NCBI GenBank assembly: GCA_022844485.1
Contig: JALHLQ010000002.1
Coordinates: 124,001 to 188,000 of the forward strand
From: Xanthobacteraceae bacterium
GTDB lineage: Bacteria > Pseudomonadota > Alphaproteobacteria > Rhizobiales > Xanthobacteraceae
Length of the DNA stretch: 64,000 bases
Direction of reading: 5' to 3'
Below are positions 43,915 through 52,056 of this stretch, one piece after another. The position numbers and the translations under genes were made by a program. Positions within the stretch are counted from its first letter, which is position 1, and every line of letters starts with the position of its first letter. The notes under the pieces are model-generated. The model ran no database searches. It was not told the origin of the DNA and was given only the letters and a program-made list of their open reading frames with translations.

Positions 43915-44414
43915 CTCACTACCCCACTGGAAAAAATTTATGCGTTTCTCTTGCGCATGCCCCTCCTGCTCTGCTTCCCTTCATGCGTCTTGCTCACGAG
44001 GGGCGTCTTCCGGAGACGTTCGGACGATGGAGCAAGGTGCGGCGCCTGCGGGCGTGGGGCGAACGTAGCCCTTCGCACTCGGGTGGCCTAGGTCACCGTC
44101 CGGGCCCACTACGGGGTTCTGCCTTCAATGGCTGGACTGGAGACTGGCGAGCGGGGCGAAATCTCCGCGATAGGGGCAGCTGAATAGTCGCCCGCCTCGT
44201 CCCAGGAAGCACGGTCCCAAGGTCATAAGACGCCGCTGTCGGAGCGCCGACAGGCGAGCGCGCTTTCGCACAAGCGCGCGGCCAGCGCCTCGCAAGCGCA
44301 GGCCACACGTTACGAATACGCGCCTTTCGGCGCTCCGCCCCCCTCATGGCCGCAAGAGGGGGACCGCAAACCCCGGAGGCGAAAGCGCCTCGCGGGAGAG
44401 TGAACTTTTGTCGA
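43915..44414. other. 500-bp stretch without a recognisable gene
   Basis: After the palindromic repeat, about 500 bp up to the Lrp-type gene hold no frame with coding character. I see short GC-rich inverted segments (for example near 44240-44290 around CGAGCGCGC) but no RNA gene, repeat family or protein remnant that I can name. Confidence 0.5.
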
Positions 44415-44651
44415 TCAGAACGCCTTGAAGGTGATGATGGTGCGCGTGTCCTGAATGCCGGGAATCGTCTGCACCTGCTCGTTCACGAAATGGCCGATGT
44501 CGGCGCCGTCCTCGACATAGAACTTCACCAGCAAGTCGAAATCGCCCGCCGTCGAGTAGATTTCGGAGGCGATCTCGGCATCCGCCAAGGCGTTGGCGAC
44601 CTGATAGGACTTGCCGAGATTGCATTTGATCTGCACGAAAAAGGGCACCAT
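44415..44651 (-). CDS. Stand-alone Lrp/AsnC ligand-binding (RAM) domain protein
   Basis: A 78-residue protein made only of the effector-binding ACT-like domain of Lrp/AsnC regulators: MVPFFVQIKCNLGKSYQV, SEIYSTAGDFDLLVKFYV and the end IQDTRTIITFKAF. The helix-turn-helix is absent and the start is complete, so this is the known short stand-alone type, not a broken regulator. Such proteins assemble into octamer-like rings and may modulate full-length Lrp proteins or bind amino acids. It is divergent from the thiamine operon with about 100 bp before the riboswitch. Confidence 0.88.
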   Translation of the reverse strand: MVPFFVQIKCNLGKSYQVANALADAEIASEIYSTAGDFDLLVKFYVEDGADIGHFVNEQVQTIPGIQDTRTIITFKAF

Positions 44652-44753
44652 GTCTCCGCCTCCCGATTGACGGGCAATCCAGCAAAATCGGACCTGCCGC
44701 GCAAGGCGTCTTGCGCGGGCAGGGCGGCTGGATTAGGTGTGACGATGCAATCT

Positions 44754-44846
44754 CATGGGGTGCCTGCCGGCCGCCAAGCCGCCGGGCTGAGAGGCGAGCG
44801 CCAACCCATCGAACCTGATCCGGGTCATGCCGGCGGAGGGAGCAGA
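44754..44846 (+). promoter_or_regulatory. TPP (THI-box) riboswitch
   Basis: The conserved elements occur in order: GGGGTGCC at 44757-44764, GGCTGAGA near 44785-44792, ACCC at 44803-44806, GAACCTGATCCGGGTCATGC at 44811-44830 and CGGCGGAGGGAG at about 44831-44842. This is the thiamine pyrophosphate aptamer. The last conserved part contains GGAGGGA, which is also the ribosome binding site of thiM (ATG at 44848), so ligand binding would directly hide the Shine-Dalgarno and shut translation. The ATG inside the aptamer at 44827 is not the start. Confidence 0.93.
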
Positions 44847-44847
44847 G

Positions 44848-45618
44848 ATGCGACGTCCGGAATCTCCACTCGCAGCGGCCGCCGCCGACATCCTTGTCCG
44901 CGCCCGCCTGCGGCATCCGCGCGTTCATTGCATCACGAACGCCGTCGCGCAGGCCTATACCGCCAACATGCTGCTGGCGCTCGGCGCCGTTCCCTCCATG
45001 ACCATCGCCGCCGAGGAAATCGGCGGCTTTGTCGCCGGCGCCGATGCGCTGCTCGTCAATCTCGGCACATTCGATTCCCAGCGACGCGAAGCGGTCGAGA
45101 CGGCGCTCGAGATCGCCGGGGATGAGCGCGTCCCCTGGCTGCTCGATCCGGTCTTCATCGACCGTTCCGAGCTGCGCGCGGCTTTCGCAAAGACGCTGCT
45201 GGCGCGCGAGCCGCTCGCGATCCGCCTCAACCGGGCGGAATTCGCCGCCATTGCCGGGAACGAGGCCGACGAGGGCGCGCTCAAGCGGTTCGCGCTCGAG
45301 CAATTGATGGTGGTCGGCCTGACCGGCGAGATCGACGTCGTCTCCGACGGCGCGCGGCAAGTCTCCGTCGCCAATGGCCACGCGCTGATGGCGCGCGTCA
45401 CGGCGATGGGATGCGCGGGCGCCGCCATCAACGCGGCGTTTCTGGCTGTCGAGGACGATGCCTGGCTTGCGACCATCGCATCGCTCGCCGTGCTTGGCGT
45501 CGCAGGCGAGATTGCGGCGGCGAAGTCGGACGGCCCGGGCAGCTTTGCGATCAACATCCTCGACGCGTTCCATGCGCTTGATCGCGCGACGCTCATCGAA
45601 CGCGCGCGGATCGCATGA
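44848..45618 (+). CDS. thiM: Hydroxyethylthiazole kinase
   Basis: A 256-residue ribokinase-fold enzyme that phosphorylates the thiazole alcohol for salvage. Landmarks are RHPRVHCITNAVAQAYTANM, LALGAVPSMTIAAEEIG, DALLVNLGTFDSQRREAVE and the anion-hole cysteine segment VTAMGCAGAAINAAFLA. The N-terminal Met is placed at 44848 because the in-frame ATG at 44827 lies inside the riboswitch. It is the first gene of thiM-thiE-thiD; the stop overlaps the start of thiE. Confidence 0.93.
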   Translation: MRRPESPLAAAAADILVRARLRHPRVHCITNAVAQAYTANMLLALGAVPSMTIAAEEIGGFVAGADALLVNLGTFDSQRREAVETALEIAGDERVPWLLDPVFIDRSELRAAFAKTLLAREPLAIRLNRAEFAAIAGNEADEGALKRFALEQLMVVGLTGEIDVVSDGARQVSVANGHALMARVTAMGCAGAAINAAFLAVEDDAWLATIASLAVLGVAGEIAAAKSDGPGSFAINILDAFHALDRATLIERARIA

Positions 45619-46313
45619 TGGTCGATCTGCGCCTCTATGCGATCGTCGACCCGGAGCGCGCGCGCGAGCCGCTCGACGCTCTGGCGCGAAAGGTCGTTTC
45701 GGGCGGGGCGACGCTCGTGCAATTGCGCGACAAGCACGGCTCCACGCGAAAACTCGTCTCGGAAGCGCGCGCGATCAAAGCCGCGCTCGCCGGCACGGGC
45801 GTGCCGCTTCTCGTCAATGATCGCGCGGATGTGGCGCTCGCGGCCGGCGCCGATGGCGTGCATCTCGGACAGGACGATATGGCCGTCGAGGATGCGCGGC
45901 GACTGCTCGGGCCGCGCGCCGTCGTCGGACTCTCGATCAAGACGGCGGCGCAGGCGGAAGCGGCGCCGCTCGCCCGTCTCGATTACGTTTGCGTCGGCGG
46001 CGTGTTCGCGACCTTGTCGAAGGACAATCCGGAACCACCGATCGGCGCCGCAGGGCTGCGCGCGATCGTCGACGTGTTTCGTGCCCGCGCCCCGGGCTTT
46101 CCCGTCGGCGCGATCGCGGGCATCGACGAGACGAATGCCGCCGACATTGTGGGCGCCGGCGCCGACGGCGTCGCCGTGATCTCGGCTCTGTCGCTGTCGG
46201 ACGATCCGCAAGCCGCGGCGCAGAGGCTGCGCACGATCATCGACCAGGCGCTCGCCCAACGCGCGCCCAGCCGCCGCTTGCCATTGGGGAGAGGCGAAAG
46301 GGATCGATTGTGA
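45615..46313 (+). CDS. thiE: Thiamine phosphate synthase
   Basis: A 232-residue TIM-barrel enzyme that couples hydroxymethylpyrimidine diphosphate and thiazole phosphate. Motifs are GGATLVQLRDKHGSTRKLV, PLLVNDRADVALAAGADGVH with LGQDD, and the C-terminal GADGVAVISALSLSDDP. The start overlaps the thiM stop (ATGATGG; a second ATG at 45618 is equally good) and its stop overlaps thiD. A basic C-terminal tail (RAPSRRLPLGRGERDRL) is longer than usual. Confidence 0.93.
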   Translation: MMVDLRLYAIVDPERAREPLDALARKVVSGGATLVQLRDKHGSTRKLVSEARAIKAALAGTGVPLLVNDRADVALAAGADGVHLGQDDMAVEDARRLLGPRAVVGLSIKTAAQAEAAPLARLDYVCVGGVFATLSKDNPEPPIGAAGLRAIVDVFRARAPGFPVGAIAGIDETNAADIVGAGADGVAVISALSLSDDPQAAAQRLRTIIDQALAQRAPSRRLPLGRGERDRL

Positions 46314-47113
46314 TGACCACACCCATTGCAGTCACGATGGCCGGCTCGGACTCGAGCGGCGGGGCCGGCATTCAAGCCGACCTGAAGACGTTTTCCGCGC
46401 TGGGCGTCTACGGGGCGTCGGTCATCACGGCCCTGACCGCACAGAACACGCGCGGCGTCACGGCGATCCACGACGTGCCGCCGGATTTCGTGAACGCGCA
46501 GATCGACGCCGTGTTCTCGGACCTGAAGGTCACGGCCGTGAAGATCGGCATGCTGTCGCAGCCGCGCGTCATCGAAACCGTGGCCGATGGGCTGGCGCGC
46601 TTCAATCAGACGAAAATCGTTCTGGATCCCGTCATGGTCGCGGCCAGCGGGGATCGCCTGCTCGCGCCCGAAGCCGTGGAGGTGTTGCGGCGCGTGCTCA
46701 TTCCCCGCGCGCTCGTCATCACGCCGAACTTGCCGGAAGCCGCCGTGCTGCTCGGCGCCGACATCGCCAAGGATGAGGACGCGATGCGCGCGCAGGCGCA
46801 GAAGCTCCTGGCGCTGGGGCCGCGCGCGGTGCTGATCAAGGGCGGACACGGGAGCGGCGAGGACAGCGTCGACCTCCTGGCCGACGCCGGCGGCGTGACG
46901 CGGTTCGCCGCCAGGCGCGTCGCGACCGACAATACCCATGGCACCGGCTGCACGCTTTCCTCCGCCATCGCAGCCGAAATCGCGAAAGGCCGCGATCTCG
47001 TCTCCGCCGTTCGCGCGGCGAAAGTCTATCTGACCGCCGCGATTGCCGCATCCGACAAGCTCCGCATCGGTTCCGGACATGGGCCGGTGCATCATTTTCA
47101 TCTCTGGTGGTGA
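46313..47113 (+). CDS. thiD: Hydroxymethylpyrimidine / phosphomethylpyrimidine kinase
   Basis: A 266-residue ribokinase-type enzyme that phosphorylates HMP twice. It starts with VTMAGSDSSGGAGIQADLKT, has VYGASVITALTAQNTRGV, VLDPVMVAASGDRLL, TPNLPEAAVLLG and the nucleotide-binding DNTHGTGCTLSSAIAA. The start overlaps the thiE stop by one base (TGATG). With thiM and thiE it completes a salvage-only set: HMP and thiazole in, thiamine phosphate out. No de novo genes (thiC, thiG, thiO) are near. Confidence 0.94.
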   Translation: MTTPIAVTMAGSDSSGGAGIQADLKTFSALGVYGASVITALTAQNTRGVTAIHDVPPDFVNAQIDAVFSDLKVTAVKIGMLSQPRVIETVADGLARFNQTKIVLDPVMVAASGDRLLAPEAVEVLRRVLIPRALVITPNLPEAAVLLGADIAKDEDAMRAQAQKLLALGPRAVLIKGGHGSGEDSVDLLADAGGVTRFAARRVATDNTHGTGCTLSSAIAAEIAKGRDLVSAVRAAKVYLTAAIAASDKLRIGSGHGPVHHFHLWW

Positions 47114-47130
47114 AGCGGGAGGATCGAGCC

Positions 47131-48210
47131 ATGCGCAAATTCACCCGACGAACCGCAGTCCGTAGCGGCGCATTCGGTTTGCTCGGAGCGATTTCGGCGC
47201 CGGCCGTGGCGCGCGCGGCGAGCCAGCGCTGGCGGATGGTCACGTCCTGGCCGAAGCGGCTGCCGGGACCCGGCATGTCGGCCGAGCGCGTCGCGGAGCG
47301 CATCGGCCAGCTCTCGGGCGGCCGCTTGCAGGTGACGGTGTTCGCCGCCGGCGAGGTGGTGCCGGCCTTCGAGGTGCTCGACGCCGTGGGCGCGAATGTC
47401 GCCGAAATGGGTCACACGGCGGCGTTCTTCTGGCAGGGGAAACAGCCGGCCGCGGCGTTTTTCACGACCGTCCCGTTCGGCCTGACGCCGCTCGAGCATA
47501 TGGCGTGGGTGGATGCCGCCGGCGGACAGGCCCTATGGGATGAGCTTTACCGGCCGTTCGGGGTGAAGCCGTTCATGGGCGGCAATACCGGAGTGTCGAT
47601 GGGCGGCTGGTTTCGACGCGAGATCAACACGCCGGACGATGTCCGCGGGCTGAAGCTGCGGATGCTGGGGCTCGGCGGCGAGGTCTTCCGGCGGCTCGGC
47701 GCGACGCCACAGACGACGCCCCCGGGCGAAATTCTGACGAGTCTGCAATCGGGCGTCATCGACGGGGCGGAGTTCGTCGGCCCCGGATCGGACATCGCGC
47801 TTGGCCTCTACCGCGTGGCGCCCTTCTACTACGGGCCCGGCTTCAACAAGCCGAACGGGACAGGCGAATGCCTCATCGGCTTGCGCGCCTGGACGGCGCT
47901 CGACGCCGAGCTCAAGGCGATTGTCGCGCATGCCTGCGCGGCGGAAGCGGCGTTTGCGCTGGCCGAAATGGAGCGGCTGAATGTCGAGGCGCTCGCGGCG
48001 CTGACGGACCGCCACGGCGTCCAGATCCGGTCTTTTCCGAGCGAGATCGTGGCCGCGGCGCGCCGCCATGCAGGGGAGGTGTTGAACGAGGTGGCGCAGC
48101 GGAGCGACATCGCGCGGAAGGTGAGCGAGTCCTACAACGGTTTTCGCGCGCGCGTGTCCGCCTGGTCGCGCATCTCCATCCGGGCGGTCCTGGAAGCGAG
48201 GCAGGGGTGA
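47131..48210 (+). CDS. TRAP solute-binding protein, TakP-like, at the end of the thi operon
   Basis: A 359-residue exported protein with a Tat-type signal (FTRRTAVRSGAFGLLGAISA). The mature part (WRMVTSWPKRLPGPGMSAER, VFAAGEVVPAFEVLDAVGAN, LRMLGLGGEVFRRLGATPQ) is that of TakP-like TRAP binding proteins, which bind 2-oxo acids often with a cation. The ATG at 47131 follows GGGAGGATC, only 17 bp after thiD, so it probably belongs to the TPP-controlled transcript. No TRAP permease is adjacent. It may feed a permease encoded elsewhere. Confidence 0.87.
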   Translation: MRKFTRRTAVRSGAFGLLGAISAPAVARAASQRWRMVTSWPKRLPGPGMSAERVAERIGQLSGGRLQVTVFAAGEVVPAFEVLDAVGANVAEMGHTAAFFWQGKQPAAAFFTTVPFGLTPLEHMAWVDAAGGQALWDELYRPFGVKPFMGGNTGVSMGGWFRREINTPDDVRGLKLRMLGLGGEVFRRLGATPQTTPPGEILTSLQSGVIDGAEFVGPGSDIALGLYRVAPFYYGPGFNKPNGTGECLIGLRAWTALDAELKAIVAHACAAEAAFALAEMERLNVEALAALTDRHGVQIRSFPSEIVAAARRHAGEVLNEVAQRSDIARKVSESYNGFRARVSAWSRISIRAVLEARQG

Positions 48211-48211
48211 G

Positions 48212-48793
48212 TTATTGTTTTGCCGGCGCAGCCGTTTTCCGCGCGGGAATGATCCAGAGATAGATCGTCGCGTGGCCGGCCTGCACGACGCGGTTCGGCT
48301 TCCAGTCCCCCATGTCAAAGTCGTGCGAGACCACGCGCGTCCCCGGCTTCAACTCGCTCAGTCTCGGCCGCAGCTTGGCGTTGATCTCCGGCAGGAGATA
48401 AAGCGTGACGACGCTCGCCTTGCTGATGTCGGTCTCGAACAGGTCCTGTTGCCGGAACGACACCTTGTCGGTCACGCCGGCCTTTTTTGCGTTCGCCTGC
48501 GCTTCCTCGACCCTCTGAGGATTGAGATCGACGCCGAGCCCGCGCGTCCCGAAGCGGCGCGCCGCCGTGATCGGAATGCGTCCGTCGCCAGACCCGAGAT
48601 CGATGAGGAAGTCGCCGCGTCCGACCTTTGCGACCTCCAGCATCTTGTCGACGACATGCTGCGCGGTCGGCACATAGGGCACCAGCAGATTGAGATTTCG
48701 CTCGCGCTCGGCCTGTGCGTCCCCCGAAAGCGGCAGGAACAGCACGAGCAGCGCCGCCAAAACGGAACGCTGGCCCCCCGACATACGCCGCAT
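48212..48793 (-). CDS. SAM-dependent methyltransferase with signal peptide
   Basis: A 193-residue class I methyltransferase. The N-terminus is a clear export signal (RSVLAALLVLFLPLSGDAQAE). The methyltransferase core follows: DFLIDLGSGDGRIPITAARR (motif I, D-L-G-S-G-D-G), GLGVDLNPQRVEEA (acidic loop), SVVTLYLLPEINAKLRP and the C-terminal DFDMGDWKPNRVVQ. Resemblance is to small lysine methyltransferase-like proteins. Export of a SAM-dependent enzyme is odd, because SAM is not expected outside the cytoplasm; the hydrophobic part may be an uncleaved anchor. The start is the ATG at 48793, behind GAAGGAA. Confidence 0.82.
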   Translation of the reverse strand: MRRMSGGQRSVLAALLVLFLPLSGDAQAERERNLNLLVPYVPTAQHVVDKMLEVAKVGRGDFLIDLGSGDGRIPITAARRFGTRGLGVDLNPQRVEEAQANAKKAGVTDKVSFRQQDLFETDISKASVVTLYLLPEINAKLRPRLSELKPGTRVVSHDFDMGDWKPNRVVQAGHATIYLWIIPARKTAAPAKQ

Positions 48794-48816
48794 GAGCATT
48801 TCCTTCGCGCCTCGCG

Positions 48817-49668
48817 TCACATCTTGAACTTGACGACTTTCTGCCGCTGCTCGCCGAGTCCCTCGATGCCGCAGGTGACGACATCGCCGGGTTTGAGAAA
48901 CTTCGGTTCCGGCTTCATGCCGAGCCCGACGCCGGGCGGCGTGCCGGTCGTGATCACGTCCCCGGGTTCGAGCACGAAGAACTGCGAACAATACCAGACG
49001 ATATGCGCGGCGTCGAAAACCATCGTGCCGGTATTGCCGCGCTGGCGCTTTTCGCCGTTCACGTCGAGCCACATGTCGAGCTTCTGGACGTCCTTGATCT
49101 CCTCGCGCGTCACAAGCCAGGGGCCGAGCGGGCCGAAGGTCTCGCAGCCCTTGCCCTTCGTCCATTGGCCCGCGCGTTCGATCTGGAAGTGGCGCTCGGA
49201 CACGTCGTTGCAGACGCAATAGCCGGCCACCACCTCAAGCGCGTCTTTCTTGGACAAATATCGCGCACGTTCTCCGATCACGATCGCAAGCTCGATTTCC
49301 CAGTCGAGCTTGAGCGATCCTTTGGGAACCATGGTGTCGTCGTTCGGCCCGCAAATGCAGGACGGCGCCTTTTCGAAAATGATCGGCTCCTTCGGCAAGG
49401 GCATGCCGGCTTCGGCCGCGTGATCCGAATAGTTCAAGCCGATGGCGATGAAGTGGCGGGTGCCTCCGACGCAGGGGCCCAATCGAACGCCCGCGCGGAC
49501 GGCGGGAAGTTTTGCGATCGGAGCTTTGCGGATTTTCGCGAGGCCGCGGCGGCTCAGCGTATCACCGGCGATATCGGGCACGACCTTGGACAGGTCGCGG
49601 ATTCGGCCATTGGAGTCGACAATTCCTGGCTTTTCACGGCCGGGTGGGCCGAAGCGGACGAGCTTCAT
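48817..49668 (-). CDS. Fumarylacetoacetate hydrolase family protein, ureidoglycolate lyase-like group
   Basis: A 283-residue enzyme with the full FAH-family layout: a short N-terminal domain (MKLVRFGPPGREKPGIVDSN), then HFIAIGLNYSDHAAEAGMP, IIFEKAPSCICGPNDD, the metal ligands in LDWEIELAIVIG, NDVSERHFQIE and ITTGTPPGVGLGMKP. Members hydrolyse or decarboxylate 2-oxo acids and are often annotated as ureidoglycolate lyase or 2-keto-4-pentenoate hydratase-like. GAGGAAG precedes the ATG at 49668. This is the second FAH-family gene in the window. Confidence 0.9.
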   Translation of the reverse strand: MKLVRFGPPGREKPGIVDSNGRIRDLSKVVPDIAGDTLSRRGLAKIRKAPIAKLPAVRAGVRLGPCVGGTRHFIAIGLNYSDHAAEAGMPLPKEPIIFEKAPSCICGPNDDTMVPKGSLKLDWEIELAIVIGERARYLSKKDALEVVAGYCVCNDVSERHFQIERAGQWTKGKGCETFGPLGPWLVTREEIKDVQKLDMWLDVNGEKRQRGNTGTMVFDAAHIVWYCSQFFVLEPGDVITTGTPPGVGLGMKPEPKFLKPGDVVTCGIEGLGEQRQKVVKFKM

Positions 49669-49897
49669 AGGCGCTTCCTCATGGGTAGAGATCGTTCTGG
49701 CGGGATCCCAATCATGCGCCGGCCGCATCGCGCGGGCAAGCACCCGCTCTTCCGGAATGCGAAAGGGGGATCGTCCTGGGCCGTGTTGCAGCTTGGCAAC
49801 TTCTGGGCAGAAAACGATCTTGGCCGGCTGTTCTCCAAGCGAGGGCTGGTTGGCCGGTTGCCTTGCTCCTGGTGGGAGCGCCGCGTAGGTTCGGGCC

Positions 49898-50878
49898 ATG
49901 ACCGCATTGACGCTGCCGACCGTCGCCGACGTGGACGCCGCCGCGCGGCGTCTGGAGGGCATCGCCTTGCGGACTCCGCTGATCACATCGCCCGCGCTCG
50001 ATGCGCTGACCAGGGGGCGGGTGTTCCTGAAAGCCGAGACCCTGCAACGGACCGGCTCTTTCAAATTCCGCGGCGCCTACAACAAGCTGTCGTCCATCCC
50101 GGAGGACGAACGGGGAGGCGGCGTCGTCGCGTTCTCCTCCGGCAACCACGCGCAAGGCGTTGCGGCGGCGGCGAAGCTCCTGGACATGCCGGCCCTGATC
50201 GTCATGCCGGCCGATGCGCCGCGGCCGAAGCGCGAGCGCACCGTGCAGCTCGGCGCGGAAATCGTGCTCTACGACCGGGCGCGCGAGGACCGCGAAGCGA
50301 TCGCCCGCGACATCGCGGCGAAGCGCAACGCGACATTGGTGCCTCCTTACGACGATCCGCTGATCATCGCAGGGCAGGGGACCACGGGACGTGAGATCAT
50401 CGAGGATTTGGACAGGCTCGGGTTGAAACCCGACATCGTCATCGTGAACGCGTCCGGCGGCGGCCTGACCGCCGGCATTGCGCTGGCCGTGAAAGCGGCC
50501 GCACCGAATGCAAAAGTGTTCACCGCGGAGCCGTCCGGCTTCGATGATCATGCGCGCTCGTTTCGCTCAGGCCGTCGCGAGACCAATGCGCATGTCGTCG
50601 GATCGATCTGCGACGCGCTGCTGTCGCCGACGCCGGGCGAGATCACCTTCGAGATCAACCGGCGGCTGGTCGGGCAGGGTCTTGCCGCCAGCGATGAGGA
50701 GGTGGGGCGCGCGATCGCCTTTGCTTTCCGCGAGCTCAAGCTCGTCTTGGAGCCCGGCGGCGCCGTCGCGCTCGCCGCCTTGCTCAGTGGCAAAATCGAC
50801 GTGAAGGATCAGGTCGCGGTCGCCGTCTTGTCGGGCGGAAATATCGACCCGGAGCTGTTCTGCAAGCTTGTGGCGTGA
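49898..50878 (+). CDS. Threonine/serine dehydratase (PLP fold type II)
   Basis: A 326-residue enzyme without the C-terminal ACT regulatory domain, so it belongs to the short threonine/serine dehydratase or serine racemase group. The PLP lysine is in RTGSFKFRGAYNKLS, FSSGNHAQGVAAAAKLL binds the substrate carboxylate, and the glycine-rich phosphate loop is NASGGGLTAGIAL. It converts threonine or serine to 2-oxo acid and ammonia. Start ATG at 49898; the gap upstream holds the FAH gene promoter. The convergent CheZ-like gene ends 18 bp downstream. Confidence 0.9.
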   Translation: MTALTLPTVADVDAAARRLEGIALRTPLITSPALDALTRGRVFLKAETLQRTGSFKFRGAYNKLSSIPEDERGGGVVAFSSGNHAQGVAAAAKLLDMPALIVMPADAPRPKRERTVQLGAEIVLYDRAREDREAIARDIAAKRNATLVPPYDDPLIIAGQGTTGREIIEDLDRLGLKPDIVIVNASGGGLTAGIALAVKAAAPNAKVFTAEPSGFDDHARSFRSGRRETNAHVVGSICDALLSPTPGEITFEINRRLVGQGLAASDEEVGRAIAFAFRELKLVLEPGGAVALAALLSGKIDVKDQVAVAVLSGGNIDPELFCKLVA

Positions 50879-50895
50879 GTCGTGCCGGCGCGCAC

Positions 50896-51972
50896 TCAGC
50901 TGAAGAGCGCCAGTTTTTCCTCTTCGGCCAGATTCATGATCGTCGCGAAGGTCTCGTTCCAGGTTGTCGAGCGGGCGGCTATCGGACTTGCAGGCTCGCC
51001 CAGCTTGGCCGCTTGCGGCAGGGCCGGGCGCGCAGCACTGGCGTCGTCGTGGTCGGAGCGTTGAGGCGGCGCGCTTTCGGCGGGGCGGGGCAGGTTCGGG
51101 GGTTCCGGCAGCCGCGCTCCTTCGGCGGGAACGGCTCGCTCGCGTGAGGCCGCATCCTCCACCGGATGTTCGTCTTCCGTCTTGTTCTCGACGTTGCTTT
51201 CGTTCTCGACCTTGCTTTCGGAAGGGGTTCGAGACGATGCAGCGGCGCGCACGTCCGACGCCGCCGGCGCCATCACAATATCAACGTCGGACTGATCGAG
51301 GCCCAAGCCCGGACGTGCGGGACCGTTCAGGAGTTCCTCGCGCCCGGGTTGCGGGCCGCTATCGGAGGTCTCAGCGGCGGCGCCCTGTGCGCCCCAGATG
51401 TGCATCATGGCGTCGATGCGATTCTCGAGATAGCGCAGGACCTGGATGACTTTTTGCGTGCGCTGACCGGTCAGGTCCTGGAACGAGCAGGCGGTGTAGA
51501 TCGCGGTCGTTCTCGCGTCGACCCGATCGCAGGTGTCGCTGTCGAGACCTTGCTCGCGCAAAGTCCAGGCAATTTCCTGGATCTCTTCGGCCGCTGCCAG
51601 AATGTCGGAGGTGGCCGTTTCGGTGGCGCGCACAATCGAATCAAGCTCTCCGGTCGCTTCCCCGATCTTTCCGTGGTTCTCGGCATTCGGCTTGATCGAC
51701 GCGATTTCGGCCTTCGTGCGGGCGATCGCGCTCGCCATGTCGACGAGATCGACCCTGAAACGGTCGACGGGCGCTCCCGCGGGGTGCGCTTGCGCCGGAC
51801 CGCGCAAAACCCCCTCAAGGCGTTCGATGGCCGAGAGCACGATCCGCGTATCGGCATGACGATTGCGCCGGGCGTATTCCGACAGAAACCAGCGGCCGCG
51901 CTCCGTCTCCATGACCGCGGCTTCTATGGTTTCGTAATCTGCCTCGGAAATAGGGGCAGGCACCTGGGGCAT
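50896..51972 (-). CDS. CheZ-like protein phosphatase homologue
   Basis: A 358-residue protein. The first 220 residues are helical with the core ACSFQDLTGQRTQKVIQVL, which contains the Asp and Gln (F-Q-D-L-T-G-Q) used by CheZ to remove phosphate from CheY. The C-terminal 140 residues are a low-complexity acidic and proline-rich tail (PTPSESKVENESNVENKTED) ending in WNETFATIMNLAEEEKLALF, which could bind a partner such as CheY. It is longer than the 214-residue enterobacterial CheZ. No other chemotaxis gene lies in the window, so its partner is unknown. Confidence 0.75.
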   Translation of the reverse strand: MPQVPAPISEADYETIEAAVMETERGRWFLSEYARRNRHADTRIVLSAIERLEGVLRGPAQAHPAGAPVDRFRVDLVDMASAIARTKAEIASIKPNAENHGKIGEATGELDSIVRATETATSDILAAAEEIQEIAWTLREQGLDSDTCDRVDARTTAIYTACSFQDLTGQRTQKVIQVLRYLENRIDAMMHIWGAQGAAAETSDSGPQPGREELLNGPARPGLGLDQSDVDIVMAPAASDVRAAASSRTPSESKVENESNVENKTEDEHPVEDAASRERAVPAEGARLPEPPNLPRPAESAPPQRSDHDDASAARPALPQAAKLGEPASPIAARSTTWNETFATIMNLAEEEKLALFS

Positions 51973-52056
51973 TCGTTCTCCGTCGGCCTAGTGTCCGGTC
52001 GCGAGGATGGCCGCGAATCGTTCCGAGGAGTTTAACGGCCGCGGGGAGTCCCTGAA

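Noticed and set aside
44415..44651. Truncated Lrp regulator (pseudogene)
   Set aside because: The frame has its own start and full ligand-binding domain of the size of known stand-alone proteins; no helix-turn-helix remnant lies upstream.
44827..44847. Start of thiM at the ATG inside the aptamer
   Set aside because: This ATG is part of the conserved riboswitch sequence (GGGTCATGCC); the ATG at 44848 has the ribosome binding site.
47131..48210. Part of a complete TRAP transporter
   Set aside because: The genes on both sides are thiD and an opposing methyltransferase; no DctQ- or DctM-like gene is near.
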